Source: an uncultured Rhizobium sp.
GTDB taxonomy: Bacteria > Pseudomonadota > Alphaproteobacteria > Rhizobiales > Rhizobiaceae
Direction: 5' to 3'
DNA length: 54,441 nt
NCBI GenBank assembly: GCA_945952315.1
Contig: CAMFIE010000028.1
Location: 1 to 54,441, forward strand
Both the position numbers and the translations under genes were made by a program. The notes under the pieces are model-generated. The model did not search any database. It had not been told where the DNA came from and saw only the letters and a program-made list of their open reading frames with translations. This document shows, piece by piece, positions 42,175 through 49,629 of the stretch (positions are counted from its first letter, which is position 1; every line of letters begins with the position of its first letter).

Positions 42175-43460
42175 TAATCAAGCCTCGTGATGATAAGATC
42201 GGTGAATATTTCTGCGATTGAGCCAGAGGTCCCGCCAACACCAAGACCATTAGTGGCGCATGCGGAAGCACAGTAGTGTGCCACCTCAACATTAGCGGCG
42301 GCTGCAATAGTGAATTTTCCAATCATCACAGAGTCTGCGGTAGTTCCGCCCGCTGCTGACGATGGATACGCGCCGGACCCAAAGACAAGAATAGTGCCGG
42401 TGTCTGTCCGAAGCCATGCATGGTTGCGGTTAACGCTATAGGCAGGAACACGGCCAAACACCGAGTATGTGCCAGCCGGAAGTGTGACTTTATTTGAGGC
42501 AAGACTAGCTCCGGAAATTCCATTATGGACAACCGTATTCAGAGTGCGAACGTTAACGCCCGCAGCGGCAGACCCGCCATCCACACCGGCTGCCTTCTGG
42601 TCTCGCACATGGATATATGCTTGTTTGTTAATGACAACCGCCTGTTTGACCCTGAGCGACGTGGTAAGCTTCGTGTTTTCTGTACCAGCCTCTGCTTCTG
42701 CCTGAGTAGCCAGCACTGTTTTGCCGTCCACATACTGTTTTGTGGCGGGGTTCATGTTGGCAGATGGGTCAGCATGAAGGACAAGGAAGCCAGTAAGCGT
42801 GGATCCGCCCCTGTCTACCTTCGCGGCATCCACGGCGGCCTTGGTATAAAAACCCGCGTCGATCTCGGTTTTCAGATAGTAGTTTGCCGGATTGAACAAG
42901 GCCGCGGCTGCGGCACTTGCCGCAGCTTGACTGGCACTCGCAGCCGCAGCCGACGCACTGTTATATGCGGCATTGGCGTAGCTTATTGCCGCAGCAATTG
43001 CAGATAAGCTCGGCCCCTCGACTACGCGACCAGCGGATATCATCAGTGCCGATCCTTCAGCGATCTCCGGATCCAGCGGCATTACATCGCGCCGGAGCTC
43101 CTGTTGCGCAGCGGCGATTTTCGAAAGCTCTTTCTCGAGCCCATCGATATCGAGGCGTGTGCCCTTGGAAATTCCAGCTGATCGCTCCGGCAACCGTTTG
43201 CCAAGCACTTTGATTTTCGTGGTTCCGGGCACATTGGTTGGGAAAGCAATCGTGAAATTGTCGAGCGCCAGGCCGGAAACTTTCGCTACCGTCACCAAGG
43301 CAACAGAATATTTCGTTGCCCCGGCCGCCTTGGTCAAAACCTCGACATCAGCCGTATCGAAGATCTTGAACGCAAAGGGACCGTAGGCAGTCCCACCATT
43401 GCCGTTGATCAGCGCATGTTCACGCGTTTGCCGCGTCAGCGGATAGGGAGTATCGGCCAT
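42174..43460 (-). CDS. phage tail fibre protein
   Basis: The product has 428 residues. The N-terminal 100 residues (GGTAYGPFAFKIFDTADVEV...) resemble the T7-type tail-fibre domain that binds the virion. A coiled and Ala-rich stalk follows (NAAYNSASAAAASASQAAASAAAAA), then a beta-rich C-terminal region likely to form the receptor-binding tip. This order is typical of trimeric podovirus fibres. It follows the internal virion genes in the late module, with the antirepressor locus between them. Confidence 0.82.
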   Translation of the reverse strand: MADTPYPLTRQTREHALINGNGGTAYGPFAFKIFDTADVEVLTKAAGATKYSVALVTVAKVSGLALDNFTIAFPTNVPGTTKIKVLGKRLPERSAGISKGTRLDIDGLEKELSKIAAAQQELRRDVMPLDPEIAEGSALMISAGRVVEGPSLSAIAAAISYANAAYNSASAAAASASQAAASAAAAALFNPANYYLKTEIDAGFYTKAAVDAAKVDRGGSTLTGFLVLHADPSANMNPATKQYVDGKTVLATQAEAEAGTENTKLTTSLRVKQAVVINKQAYIHVRDQKAAGVDGGSAAAGVNVRTLNTVVHNGISGASLASNKVTLPAGTYSVFGRVPAYSVNRNHAWLRTDTGTILVFGSGAYPSSAAGGTTADSVMIGKFTIAAAANVEVAHYCASACATNGLGVGGTSGSIAEIFTDLIITRLD

Positions 43461-43576
43461 TGTGCAACCTGCCTCAAAATCGATAGAGACAGATTACGGG
43501 TATCGGGAGCAGGTTCAGTGGGGCAATAGAAGGAAATTTCCCGTGCAATGCCAACACGATGAATTGCGCCAAACGA

Positions 43577-43903
43577 TCACTTCAGAGTCTGCTTTTGAAG
43601 AGCAGTCTCAATTTCCACGGTTCTACCCTCCAAACTGCGGAGATCTTTCGCTATTTCATCGAGCCTAATTTTTAAAGTATCTGAAGATGAGCCTGTTTGC
43701 TCAACCTGCATGAGCCGCATATTCAATTCATTCACGCTGTCAACCAAGTTATTGATCAGTTGATTTTGCTCGTTATGCAGACAAATCACATAGTCAAAAT
43801 TATCATTAATCTGATCATTATAATTGGTTGCATATGGATTATGCATGCAAGCGTAAGAAATTGTCGGAATAGACAATACAAAAAGCAAGATGAGACTACG
43901 CAT
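43577..43903 (-). CDS. AT-rich secreted small protein, probable lysogenic moron gene
   Basis: The product is 108 residues from the ATG at 43903 behind AAGGGG; an in-frame start at 43948 is less likely. A signal peptide (MRSLILLFVLSIPTISYA) precedes a Cys, but Tyr at -2 makes a lipobox doubtful. A long helical region follows (NQLINNLVDSVNELNMRLMQVEQ). Its base composition is clearly more AT-rich than neighbouring phage and host genes, a usual sign of a recently acquired accessory gene. Function unknown. Confidence 0.6.
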   Translation of the reverse strand: MRSLILLFVLSIPTISYACMHNPYATNYNDQINDNFDYVICLHNEQNQLINNLVDSVNELNMRLMQVEQTGSSSDTLKIRLDEIAKDLRSLEGRTVEIETALQKQTLK

Positions 43904-43913
43904 AAAAAACCCC

Positions 43914-43942
43914 TTGACACGAGAATCCAGATGTAAAATGCT
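43914..43942 (+). promoter_or_regulatory. candidate promoter of the antirepressor locus
   Basis: TTGACA (43914-43919), 17-bp spacer, AATGCT (43937-43942); an overlapping TAAAAT has shorter spacing. The expected start is near 43949, just at the left arm of the following hairpin. Confidence 0.45.
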
Positions 43943-43948
43943 AATCAC

Positions 43949-44028
43949 ACTTCACGAAAAAGGTGAAGTCCCGAATTGCAAGCGGGTTCTGATCTCGGAG
44001 CGCCCAACGCGCGCAAGCGCGTTTTTTT
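43949..44028 (+). ncRNA. leader RNA with 5' hairpin and terminator-like hairpin before the C4 element
   Basis: A 7-bp stem (ACTTCAC, 43949-43955, with 43963-43969) lies at the expected transcript start. A second hairpin (AACGCGC, 44006-44012, with 44017-44023) is followed by seven Ts and has all features of an intrinsic terminator. It lies upstream of the C4 element. Either this is a separate RNA of about 80 nt, or the hairpin acts as a conditional attenuator before C4. No protein frame is apparent between the hairpins. Confidence 0.45.
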
Positions 44029-44030
44029 AT

Positions 44031-44102
44031 GGTCGGGCGTAGTGGGAGGGCTATGCCCTGCCGGTCTCCGAGCCGGTCTTGCAAACCCACTGTCGCCCGG
44101 CC
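44031..44102 (+). ncRNA. C4-antisense-RNA-like element
   Basis: The 72 bases fold on paper as the C4 RNA of phages P1/P7. A long closing stem (44031-44039 with 44094-44102, one wobble; then AGTGGG 44041-44046 with CCCACT 44086-44091) encloses a short hairpin AGGGC/GCCCT (44047-44059) and a second CCGG/CCGG hairpin (44060-44077) with loop TCTCCGAG. The loop (44065-44072) is exactly complementary to CTCGGAGA at 44134-44141, the ribosome site of the next gene. CTTGCA (44078-44083) is complementary to TGCAAG (44109-44114). In P1, C4 is cleaved from the operon mRNA and silences the small icd frame and hence the antirepressor. The fold and complementarities are seen; the function is by analogy. Confidence 0.78.
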
Positions 44103-44125
44103 GCCAGATGCAAGCTGGCGGTTTT
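44101..44125 (+). terminator. hairpin with T-run between C4 and its target gene
   Basis: CCGCCAG (44101-44107) pairs with CTGGCGG (44115-44121), followed by TTTT. The 7-nt loop ATGCAAG contains the TGCAAG complementary to CTTGCA in C4. Read-through or termination here could separate the C4 RNA from the mRNA of the antirepressor genes. Confidence 0.55.
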
Positions 44126-44149
44126 GGTCCAACCTCGGAGAAACCGACC

Positions 44150-44377
44150 ATGAGCAATGTATATAAGCTTCCTGCCCAAGAAACTGACGCAGCTTTGAGC
44201 GAACTTGCCAGCCTGCTACGCATCGGCCTCGTATGTCACGAGCAGCTCGAGAAGTCCGAATTCGCTGAATTGCGCGATGACCTAACAGCCCTCATGCATG
44301 TCGCGCTCGATAAAGTGAACTCTGCATCCAGATCCAATGCGATGTTCTTCCGCAACAAAGCCGCCAAGGAGGCCTGA
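44150..44377 (+). CDS. small gene in icd position upstream of the antirepressor
   Basis: The product is 75 residues from the ATG at 44150; the ribosome site is the CTCGGAGA segment targeted by the C4 loop. The protein is helical and acidic (LPAQETDAALSELASLLRIGLVCHEQLEKSEF). No family recognised. The antirepressor ATG follows the stop by 2 bp, so translation of this gene probably controls it, as icd does for ant in P1. Confidence 0.7.
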   Translation: MSNVYKLPAQETDAALSELASLLRIGLVCHEQLEKSEFAELRDDLTALMHVALDKVNSASRSNAMFFRNKAAKEA

Positions 44378-44379
44378 TC

Positions 44380-45213
44380 ATGAACGCTATCCAGAAATTC
44401 CTGTTTGAAGAACACCAGATCCGCGTCATTGAGCGCTTTGATGAGCCATGGTTCGTTGCTGTCGATGTCTGCAAGGCGCTGGCCCTACATAACCAGCGGC
44501 AGGTCGTATCCGCCCTTGATGACGATGAGAAGGGTGTCCAGATTATGGACACCCCCGGTGGACAGCAGAAAATGAATATCATCTCCCTACCGGGTCTTTT
44601 CGCGCTGGTTTCCAAGTCACGCAAGCCTGTCGCCCGTGCTTTTGACCGCTGGGTGCGCCATGTTGTGCTGGTGCAGATCGCAAAAACCGGGAAATTTGTG
44701 CCGGATGGTTATGTCGAGGAGCATTCGTTCAGTGCGAATGAGACCGCTTCGGAGCCGATGCGTTTTCTGGAATTGCTGGCATCTATCGACGACAACCGCC
44801 TCGCCGTCATGCAGGCCTATATGAATGGCCGAGCTCCGGTGAGCCAGCATCCGGCCGTTCGCTATGATCGCCCGAAGGTGCCAGATGACGCGCGGGAGCT
44901 CCTAAGCCGTATTCTCGACTATTCCACCCAGGCAGGCTATTCCGTCCGGACAATGCTCAACGCCGCGTGGAGCCAGGGAGAAACCATCGATCTCCGGCCT
45001 TATGGGATCGTCATGGCAAAGGACGGAATTTTCTGCGCACTTGCCCGGCAATGGTATGCGCAGCTGAAAAGCGACCGGAAATGGACCAGCCATCTGCCAA
45101 ACCTGTGGAAGATCCCCGGGTGCTACGGCGGTGGAATGATGAAATTTGCAGACGCAAAGCGCCCAGCTTCCCCAACAGTCTTTGTTCCGAGAGCGATGCT
45201 GGGCATCGACTGA
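44380..45213 (+). CDS. Bro-N domain phage antirepressor-like protein
   Basis: The product has 277 residues behind AAGGAGG. The first 105 residues form a Bro-N domain (EEHQIRVIERFDEPWFVAVDVCKALALHN, then IISLPGLFALVSKSRKPVARAFDRWV), found in phage antirepressors. The C-terminal half contains DDARELLSRILDYSTQAGYSVRTML and an Arg/Lys-rich end; it is probably the repressor-binding or multimerisation part. By analogy it neutralises the prophage repressor and triggers lytic growth. The only rightward protein-coding unit in the prophage part; flanked by the C4 element. A hairpin without a T-run (45219-45240) follows. Confidence 0.8.
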   Translation: MNAIQKFLFEEHQIRVIERFDEPWFVAVDVCKALALHNQRQVVSALDDDEKGVQIMDTPGGQQKMNIISLPGLFALVSKSRKPVARAFDRWVRHVVLVQIAKTGKFVPDGYVEEHSFSANETASEPMRFLELLASIDDNRLAVMQAYMNGRAPVSQHPAVRYDRPKVPDDARELLSRILDYSTQAGYSVRTMLNAAWSQGETIDLRPYGIVMAKDGIFCALARQWYAQLKSDRKWTSHLPNLWKIPGCYGGGMMKFADAKRPASPTVFVPRAMLGID

Positions 45214-45218
45214 TTTAA

Positions 45219-45240
45219 GGGGGGCCAAATTATGCCCCCC
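45219..45240. terminator. GC hairpin between the antirepressor and the late operon
   Basis: GGGGGGC (45219-45225) and GCCCCCC (45234-45240) close an 8-nt loop between the converging stop codons of the two genes. There is no T-run, so termination is uncertain. Confidence 0.4.
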
Positions 45241-45241
45241 C

Positions 45242-47755
45242 CTATTGCACGTGGTTCACTTCACCAAATGCATTGCGTAAATCCGGCAACCGCGACGGAA
45301 GTCCGCGACCAGGTTCCCACCAGTAGGATGCAGACCGTTTCTTTGCCTTGAAACTTTCTTCCGCCTGCGGATCTGTGAGCCATTGAAGCTGATCCACAAA
45401 CATGCGCTGCCAGGCAACACGAGTGAAAGGATGCGTCGAGATAAAAGGCGTGTACCGAGCCAGATAAGGCGGCAACTTCTTGCCGAAGCCAGAGCCCTCT
45501 TCAGATCCGCCAACAGCCATGAATGGTGCTCGAATAGCGCGACTGGCCAAATCAGCCGTGTCGCCGATGAAACCGCCGCCTATCCCGCCAAGGGTCGATG
45601 CAATGCCTTGCCCATATCGGTTTTCCGACTTGGCGATGAAATCAGCGAATAGACCGCCACCGCCGCCCTTGACGAATGCCCGCAGCCAGAAGTCAGGCGC
45701 GCTCATGTCTTCCGGATCTTTGCCGGAAATCACGTTCGAAACCTGCATATAAAACGCAGCGCCGAAAGTCAGAGGAACGGCCATCGATGTAAAATAGAAT
45801 GCGCCGCGGCCGATCTTTGATGAGCGCGAACGGCCGAGCATTGAATAGAGGTGCATGGCCTCCATTTGACGGGCAGTGAAGCTCATCCCAAAGCTCATGA
45901 ACTGCTTGGCAAAAAGCATCATCTCACCAGCGATCGTGCCACGCTGCTGCTTTCCAGTCACATAGGTTTCGATACGCGGATCACCAGACGGAACGGAGCG
46001 CTCACTCCATTGCGTAACCATCTCGCCGAGTTTCTCAGCGAGATCACGCCTTTTCGTGTTGGTCATGATCGAGCCTGGCGAAAGGAAGCCAGCAGCATCA
46101 GTCGCACCGCGCATCGCATGCCAATCATCCGCAGTGAAACCGAAGCCCTCCATGGTTTTCTTGAGCAGGGGATGAACATCGATCCAGTCGGTATCAGCCT
46201 CAGCCAATCGGCCAAGTTCTGAAAACCATGCTCCGGCTTCAGCACGTTTGCGGGCATCGGTCAGGGGCTTCAATGCGTTCCAGGTGAGCGCTCGATCGAC
46301 AACCCACTTGCTCCATTCGTTTCCGTAGAGCTCGCCGACATAGCGCGCGTTTTCATTGGCGGTGTACATGAAGTCTTCCCAGATCATGCCTGCACGCGCC
46401 ATTGCGCGCCGATCGCCATCATCAGCAAAGCGGCGCAGGACACCTTTCGCCTGTGAGATAATCGGAAGACCGGCCAGCCGCCGAGCGGCAGACGCAACGA
46501 ATGGATCAGTCACCGATGACAGAATGCCCGTTGCACCGAGCGCGGCCGAGGTCGCGACATTACGGATATCCGTTGCGATCTTTGCTGGGCCCTGCCAGAC
46601 GGTTCCGGTACCGCGCAACTTTTGCCACAGCGCCTCGAGGCGAAATTGCGCTGCAGCTGGCGCCGACATTCCGGGAAGCTTGCTCCCCTTTTTGCCAGCC
46701 ATTTGCTCGCCGATATCCTTCTGCACGACCTGAGTTAGCCACTGGATTGTTGCGTCAGGGTTAGGCCCAAATCGCTCCATCGCGGCGATATCGCGCGCCA
46801 TTCCATTGATATGATCGAAGATCGCCGAAATCACATCGGTCTTGCCAAAGCGCTCATTGTAAGTGAGCCAGGCCTCTGCATCGCGGAACACCAAAAATCG
46901 ATTGTCCTGGTGGCGATTTGCGAGCGAGCCCTTGCCGAGCGCCCGTGAAGCAGGATCGAGATGCGCCAAGTTATCGGAGCTGATACTGTCGAACACATGA
47001 TCAAGGCTGGCATCCAGTCCGGACCAACCGATTTTCTGGCCAGTGTACGGATTGCTCATCATTTCCGGATCTAGCAGCGGCCGAATGAAATCTTTCCAGG
47101 CCTGTCGCGATTTCTGGATATCGCCACCGCCAGCCTTTCGGATTTTCCGGAGATCGTGGCTATGTGGCAAGCCATGATCTTCGCGCTTCGGAATGTTGCC
47201 ACCAGCAGCGTTGAACCGCTGGCGCAGATCCTCGTAAGCGCCGCGAATGGCGATTGCCATTTTCTTGACAGCCGGATTTCCTACGGCCTCACCATGAATG
47301 CCGCGAACGAGATCCGGTAGGTCGATCGAGTTTCGATACTTGCCCCATGCGCCGCTCTTCCGGAAATGATACATCACGTCCGAGAGCGACCTATGCGCCA
47401 AGCCGATAATCGCATGCATGCGGCCGACCATGGAAAATGTGCCGACATTGCCGTAGTGGATCATCAGGGAAAGCGCGCCGTCGAGCTTGCTTTCCTTGCC
47501 ATAGATTGTGTGGTGCTGGTCGAGGAAATCGACAATATCGCGCCTCGCTTTTTCGGAGAGCAGAACGCGCCGGCGCGCCAACTCCGCTTTCGCGCGCAAT
47601 TCCTCGACGGCCTCTTTCTTCGCCGCCGATCGGCCGGAAGTCGTGTTGCCTTTTTCGCGGATCTTCTGCTGATAAAACTTGTTAATCTCATCGGCCTGGT
47701 CGCGGGAAATTGCGCCCTGCTGTACTGCAGAATTCAGGCAATCATTCAAGCTCAT
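45242..47755 (-). CDS. large internal virion (ejection) protein, T7 gp16-like position
   Basis: The product has 837 residues, mainly helical, with Gly/Ala-rich hydrophobic segments towards the C-terminus (AFYFTSMAVPLTFGAAFYMQ; STLGGIGGGFIGDTADLAS) that could enter the host membrane. The N-terminus is charged and coiled-coil-like. It is last of the internal protein genes before the fibre, the position of the large ejection protein in T7-like phages. Motifs are not decisive. It overlaps the upstream gene by 4 bp. Confidence 0.65.
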   Translation of the reverse strand: MSLNDCLNSAVQQGAISRDQADEINKFYQQKIREKGNTTSGRSAAKKEAVEELRAKAELARRRVLLSEKARRDIVDFLDQHHTIYGKESKLDGALSLMIHYGNVGTFSMVGRMHAIIGLAHRSLSDVMYHFRKSGAWGKYRNSIDLPDLVRGIHGEAVGNPAVKKMAIAIRGAYEDLRQRFNAAGGNIPKREDHGLPHSHDLRKIRKAGGGDIQKSRQAWKDFIRPLLDPEMMSNPYTGQKIGWSGLDASLDHVFDSISSDNLAHLDPASRALGKGSLANRHQDNRFLVFRDAEAWLTYNERFGKTDVISAIFDHINGMARDIAAMERFGPNPDATIQWLTQVVQKDIGEQMAGKKGSKLPGMSAPAAAQFRLEALWQKLRGTGTVWQGPAKIATDIRNVATSAALGATGILSSVTDPFVASAARRLAGLPIISQAKGVLRRFADDGDRRAMARAGMIWEDFMYTANENARYVGELYGNEWSKWVVDRALTWNALKPLTDARKRAEAGAWFSELGRLAEADTDWIDVHPLLKKTMEGFGFTADDWHAMRGATDAAGFLSPGSIMTNTKRRDLAEKLGEMVTQWSERSVPSGDPRIETYVTGKQQRGTIAGEMMLFAKQFMSFGMSFTARQMEAMHLYSMLGRSRSSKIGRGAFYFTSMAVPLTFGAAFYMQVSNVISGKDPEDMSAPDFWLRAFVKGGGGGLFADFIAKSENRYGQGIASTLGGIGGGFIGDTADLASRAIRAPFMAVGGSEEGSGFGKKLPPYLARYTPFISTHPFTRVAWQRMFVDQLQWLTDPQAEESFKAKKRSASYWWEPGRGLPSRLPDLRNAFGEVNHVQ

Positions 47756-49629
47756 AGCTTACAGGCCTCCAATACATCAGCGAGCAAGGCTGGCTCTTCG
47801 GCAAGCGTCAGCGCTTCGTCGATCGAGACCATGAGCACATTGCCCTGGTTATCATAGACAGGGATCATGGCTTCCAGAGTGGCGGGCGCATCACGGTTGA
47901 TTTCACCCAGCACCTCTTCAACCAGGCGCGTAGCTTCTGAAGTGAGAGGCTCGGCCGAGCGCGCCGGTGCAATAGCATCTATTTCGGCTGGGCTTCGGCC
48001 ATCTGCGCTAATGCCATCAGATTGCCCGCTACCTCTTGCATCCGGTTGCGCATTGACTGATCCGCTTCCGTCTTGGCCGCCTCCTGCAAGCGGCTCGCGC
48101 GCTGGCGCAGGTTCTCCGGACTGTTTTCCGCCAAAGAAGGGGATTTCGTCTGCTGGATCGACATTGGTTGGCTCCCTGGCATTGTCGAGCTGCATTTGAT
48201 AAAGTTGCCGCTCATCATGAATGATTGCCTCCGCAAGGGCCATAGCGGCCGGGCGCGGATTGGTCGCAAGGCTTTCCGCTGCGAATGAGACAATCTCATC
48301 CTTTATCTTCCAGCCATCCGGAAGGCCTGAGGCAGAAGCCGCGCTGGAAAACTCATCAAGTGCGGCGCGAAACTCTGGGCTGTTATGGAAATCGCTTGCC
48401 GACGTGATCCGCTGCTTTTGCCCCTCAGATACCACTTCTGCAGGCCGGTCAAATCTCGGATCCTGCATGACATGTTCAATGGCATCCGCATCGCCTTTGC
48501 GCGCTGCATCGACGATATCAGCCGGGAACAATTTTTCAGCACGCCGATCGGCCAGCATTCGAGCAACAGCCTCAGGGGGAGGAAAGTTATCGGGATCCTC
48601 GGCATGCCGCATCGCGGCCTCATAAACGGCAATTTCATCTGGGCTTGCGTTATCGGAAAGCCCATAACCATCGAGCTCATGATCATCCCATGCACGCGAC
48701 ATGAGACCTTGATGCTCTTGGCTCACCGGAACGCCAAGCGCGTCTGCAACGGCCTCGACGTCACCGCGTTCCGGGCTACCGCGCAACACACGCTCGACAG
48801 CAGGCTGCGCTTCAGGTTTCAGCTTCAAGGAATGCACCAGGGCGCTGGCACCTTCGGTCATTCCGCCGAACAAGCCACCAAAAACACCGGCAATACCTAT
48901 TTGCTGAAGTGCTGGCACCAAGCCAGTTTCCAAACCAGCTTTGCGCTTGTTCTCGGCAGTAGCAAGCTGCAGCACCGCTTCGGTTCCAGAGTTGATCACT
49001 GCATCGCTCAGCATTGCCCGGCCGACATTGGCAACGACTGACCGACTGGCAGAAGCTTCCAAGCCACCGATCGCGCCAAGACCAATCTGCATAGGATCAT
49101 GCCGCTGGCCGATAAGGCCGCCAGCAAGAGACGAAGTCAAGCGCCCAAAAAAACCGAGCTCTGGTGCGGATCCGGCAAGCTGGGCATTTTCTTCCACCTT
49201 TCGCTTTTCTGCATTGGCAGCCTCGTCCATTCCGGTGCCCAGCACCGCGCGCACTCGAGGATCCTTTTTAGCAAGATCCTCGACCTGTGAGCGAAAGTAA
49301 TCCTCCCTCGCCTTTCGGATTTCTGGTGAAAGTGTGGCTCCGGAAACCATGTCTGTTGTTACGCCCTGTGCGTAAAGCTGCTTTTCATAGGGCGTAGCGA
49401 CGAGAGAAGGATTATCAAGCTCAACGCCAGTCAGATCCTTGACCTGCCTGATTTTCCGATCATATGCGGCGGCTAGCGAGGCCTGATCATTATTGAAGCC
49501 TTCGATGTTGTTGATCACGGCATCATTTGACCAAACACTATCCCCAAAGGCTTCACCCCAGCTTTTCGGACCAGTGCTGACTTGGCGAGGATCCCTTGCA
49601 TCGATGCTCGAGAGTGTCGGCAATTTCAT
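47752..49629 (-). CDS. internal virion protein, second
   Basis: The product has 625 residues: acidic, helical, with a Gly-rich hydrophobic middle (FFGRLTSSLAGGLIG..., IGIAGVFGGLFGGMTEGASALVHSL) and a low-complexity Ala/Gln-rich C-terminal third. Overlaps the genes on both sides by 4 bp, so it is in one translational unit with the other ejection proteins. The function is assigned by position and composition. Confidence 0.6.
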   Translation of the reverse strand: MKLPTLSSIDARDPRQVSTGPKSWGEAFGDSVWSNDAVINNIEGFNNDQASLAAAYDRKIRQVKDLTGVELDNPSLVATPYEKQLYAQGVTTDMVSGATLSPEIRKAREDYFRSQVEDLAKKDPRVRAVLGTGMDEAANAEKRKVEENAQLAGSAPELGFFGRLTSSLAGGLIGQRHDPMQIGLGAIGGLEASASRSVVANVGRAMLSDAVINSGTEAVLQLATAENKRKAGLETGLVPALQQIGIAGVFGGLFGGMTEGASALVHSLKLKPEAQPAVERVLRGSPERGDVEAVADALGVPVSQEHQGLMSRAWDDHELDGYGLSDNASPDEIAVYEAAMRHAEDPDNFPPPEAVARMLADRRAEKLFPADIVDAARKGDADAIEHVMQDPRFDRPAEVVSEGQKQRITSASDFHNSPEFRAALDEFSSAASASGLPDGWKIKDEIVSFAAESLATNPRPAAMALAEAIIHDERQLYQMQLDNAREPTNVDPADEIPFFGGKQSGEPAPAREPLAGGGQDGSGSVNAQPDARGSGQSDGISADGRSPAEIDAIAPARSAEPLTSEATRLVEEVLGEINRDAPATLEAMIPVYDNQGNVLMVSIDEALTLAEEPALLADVLEACKL

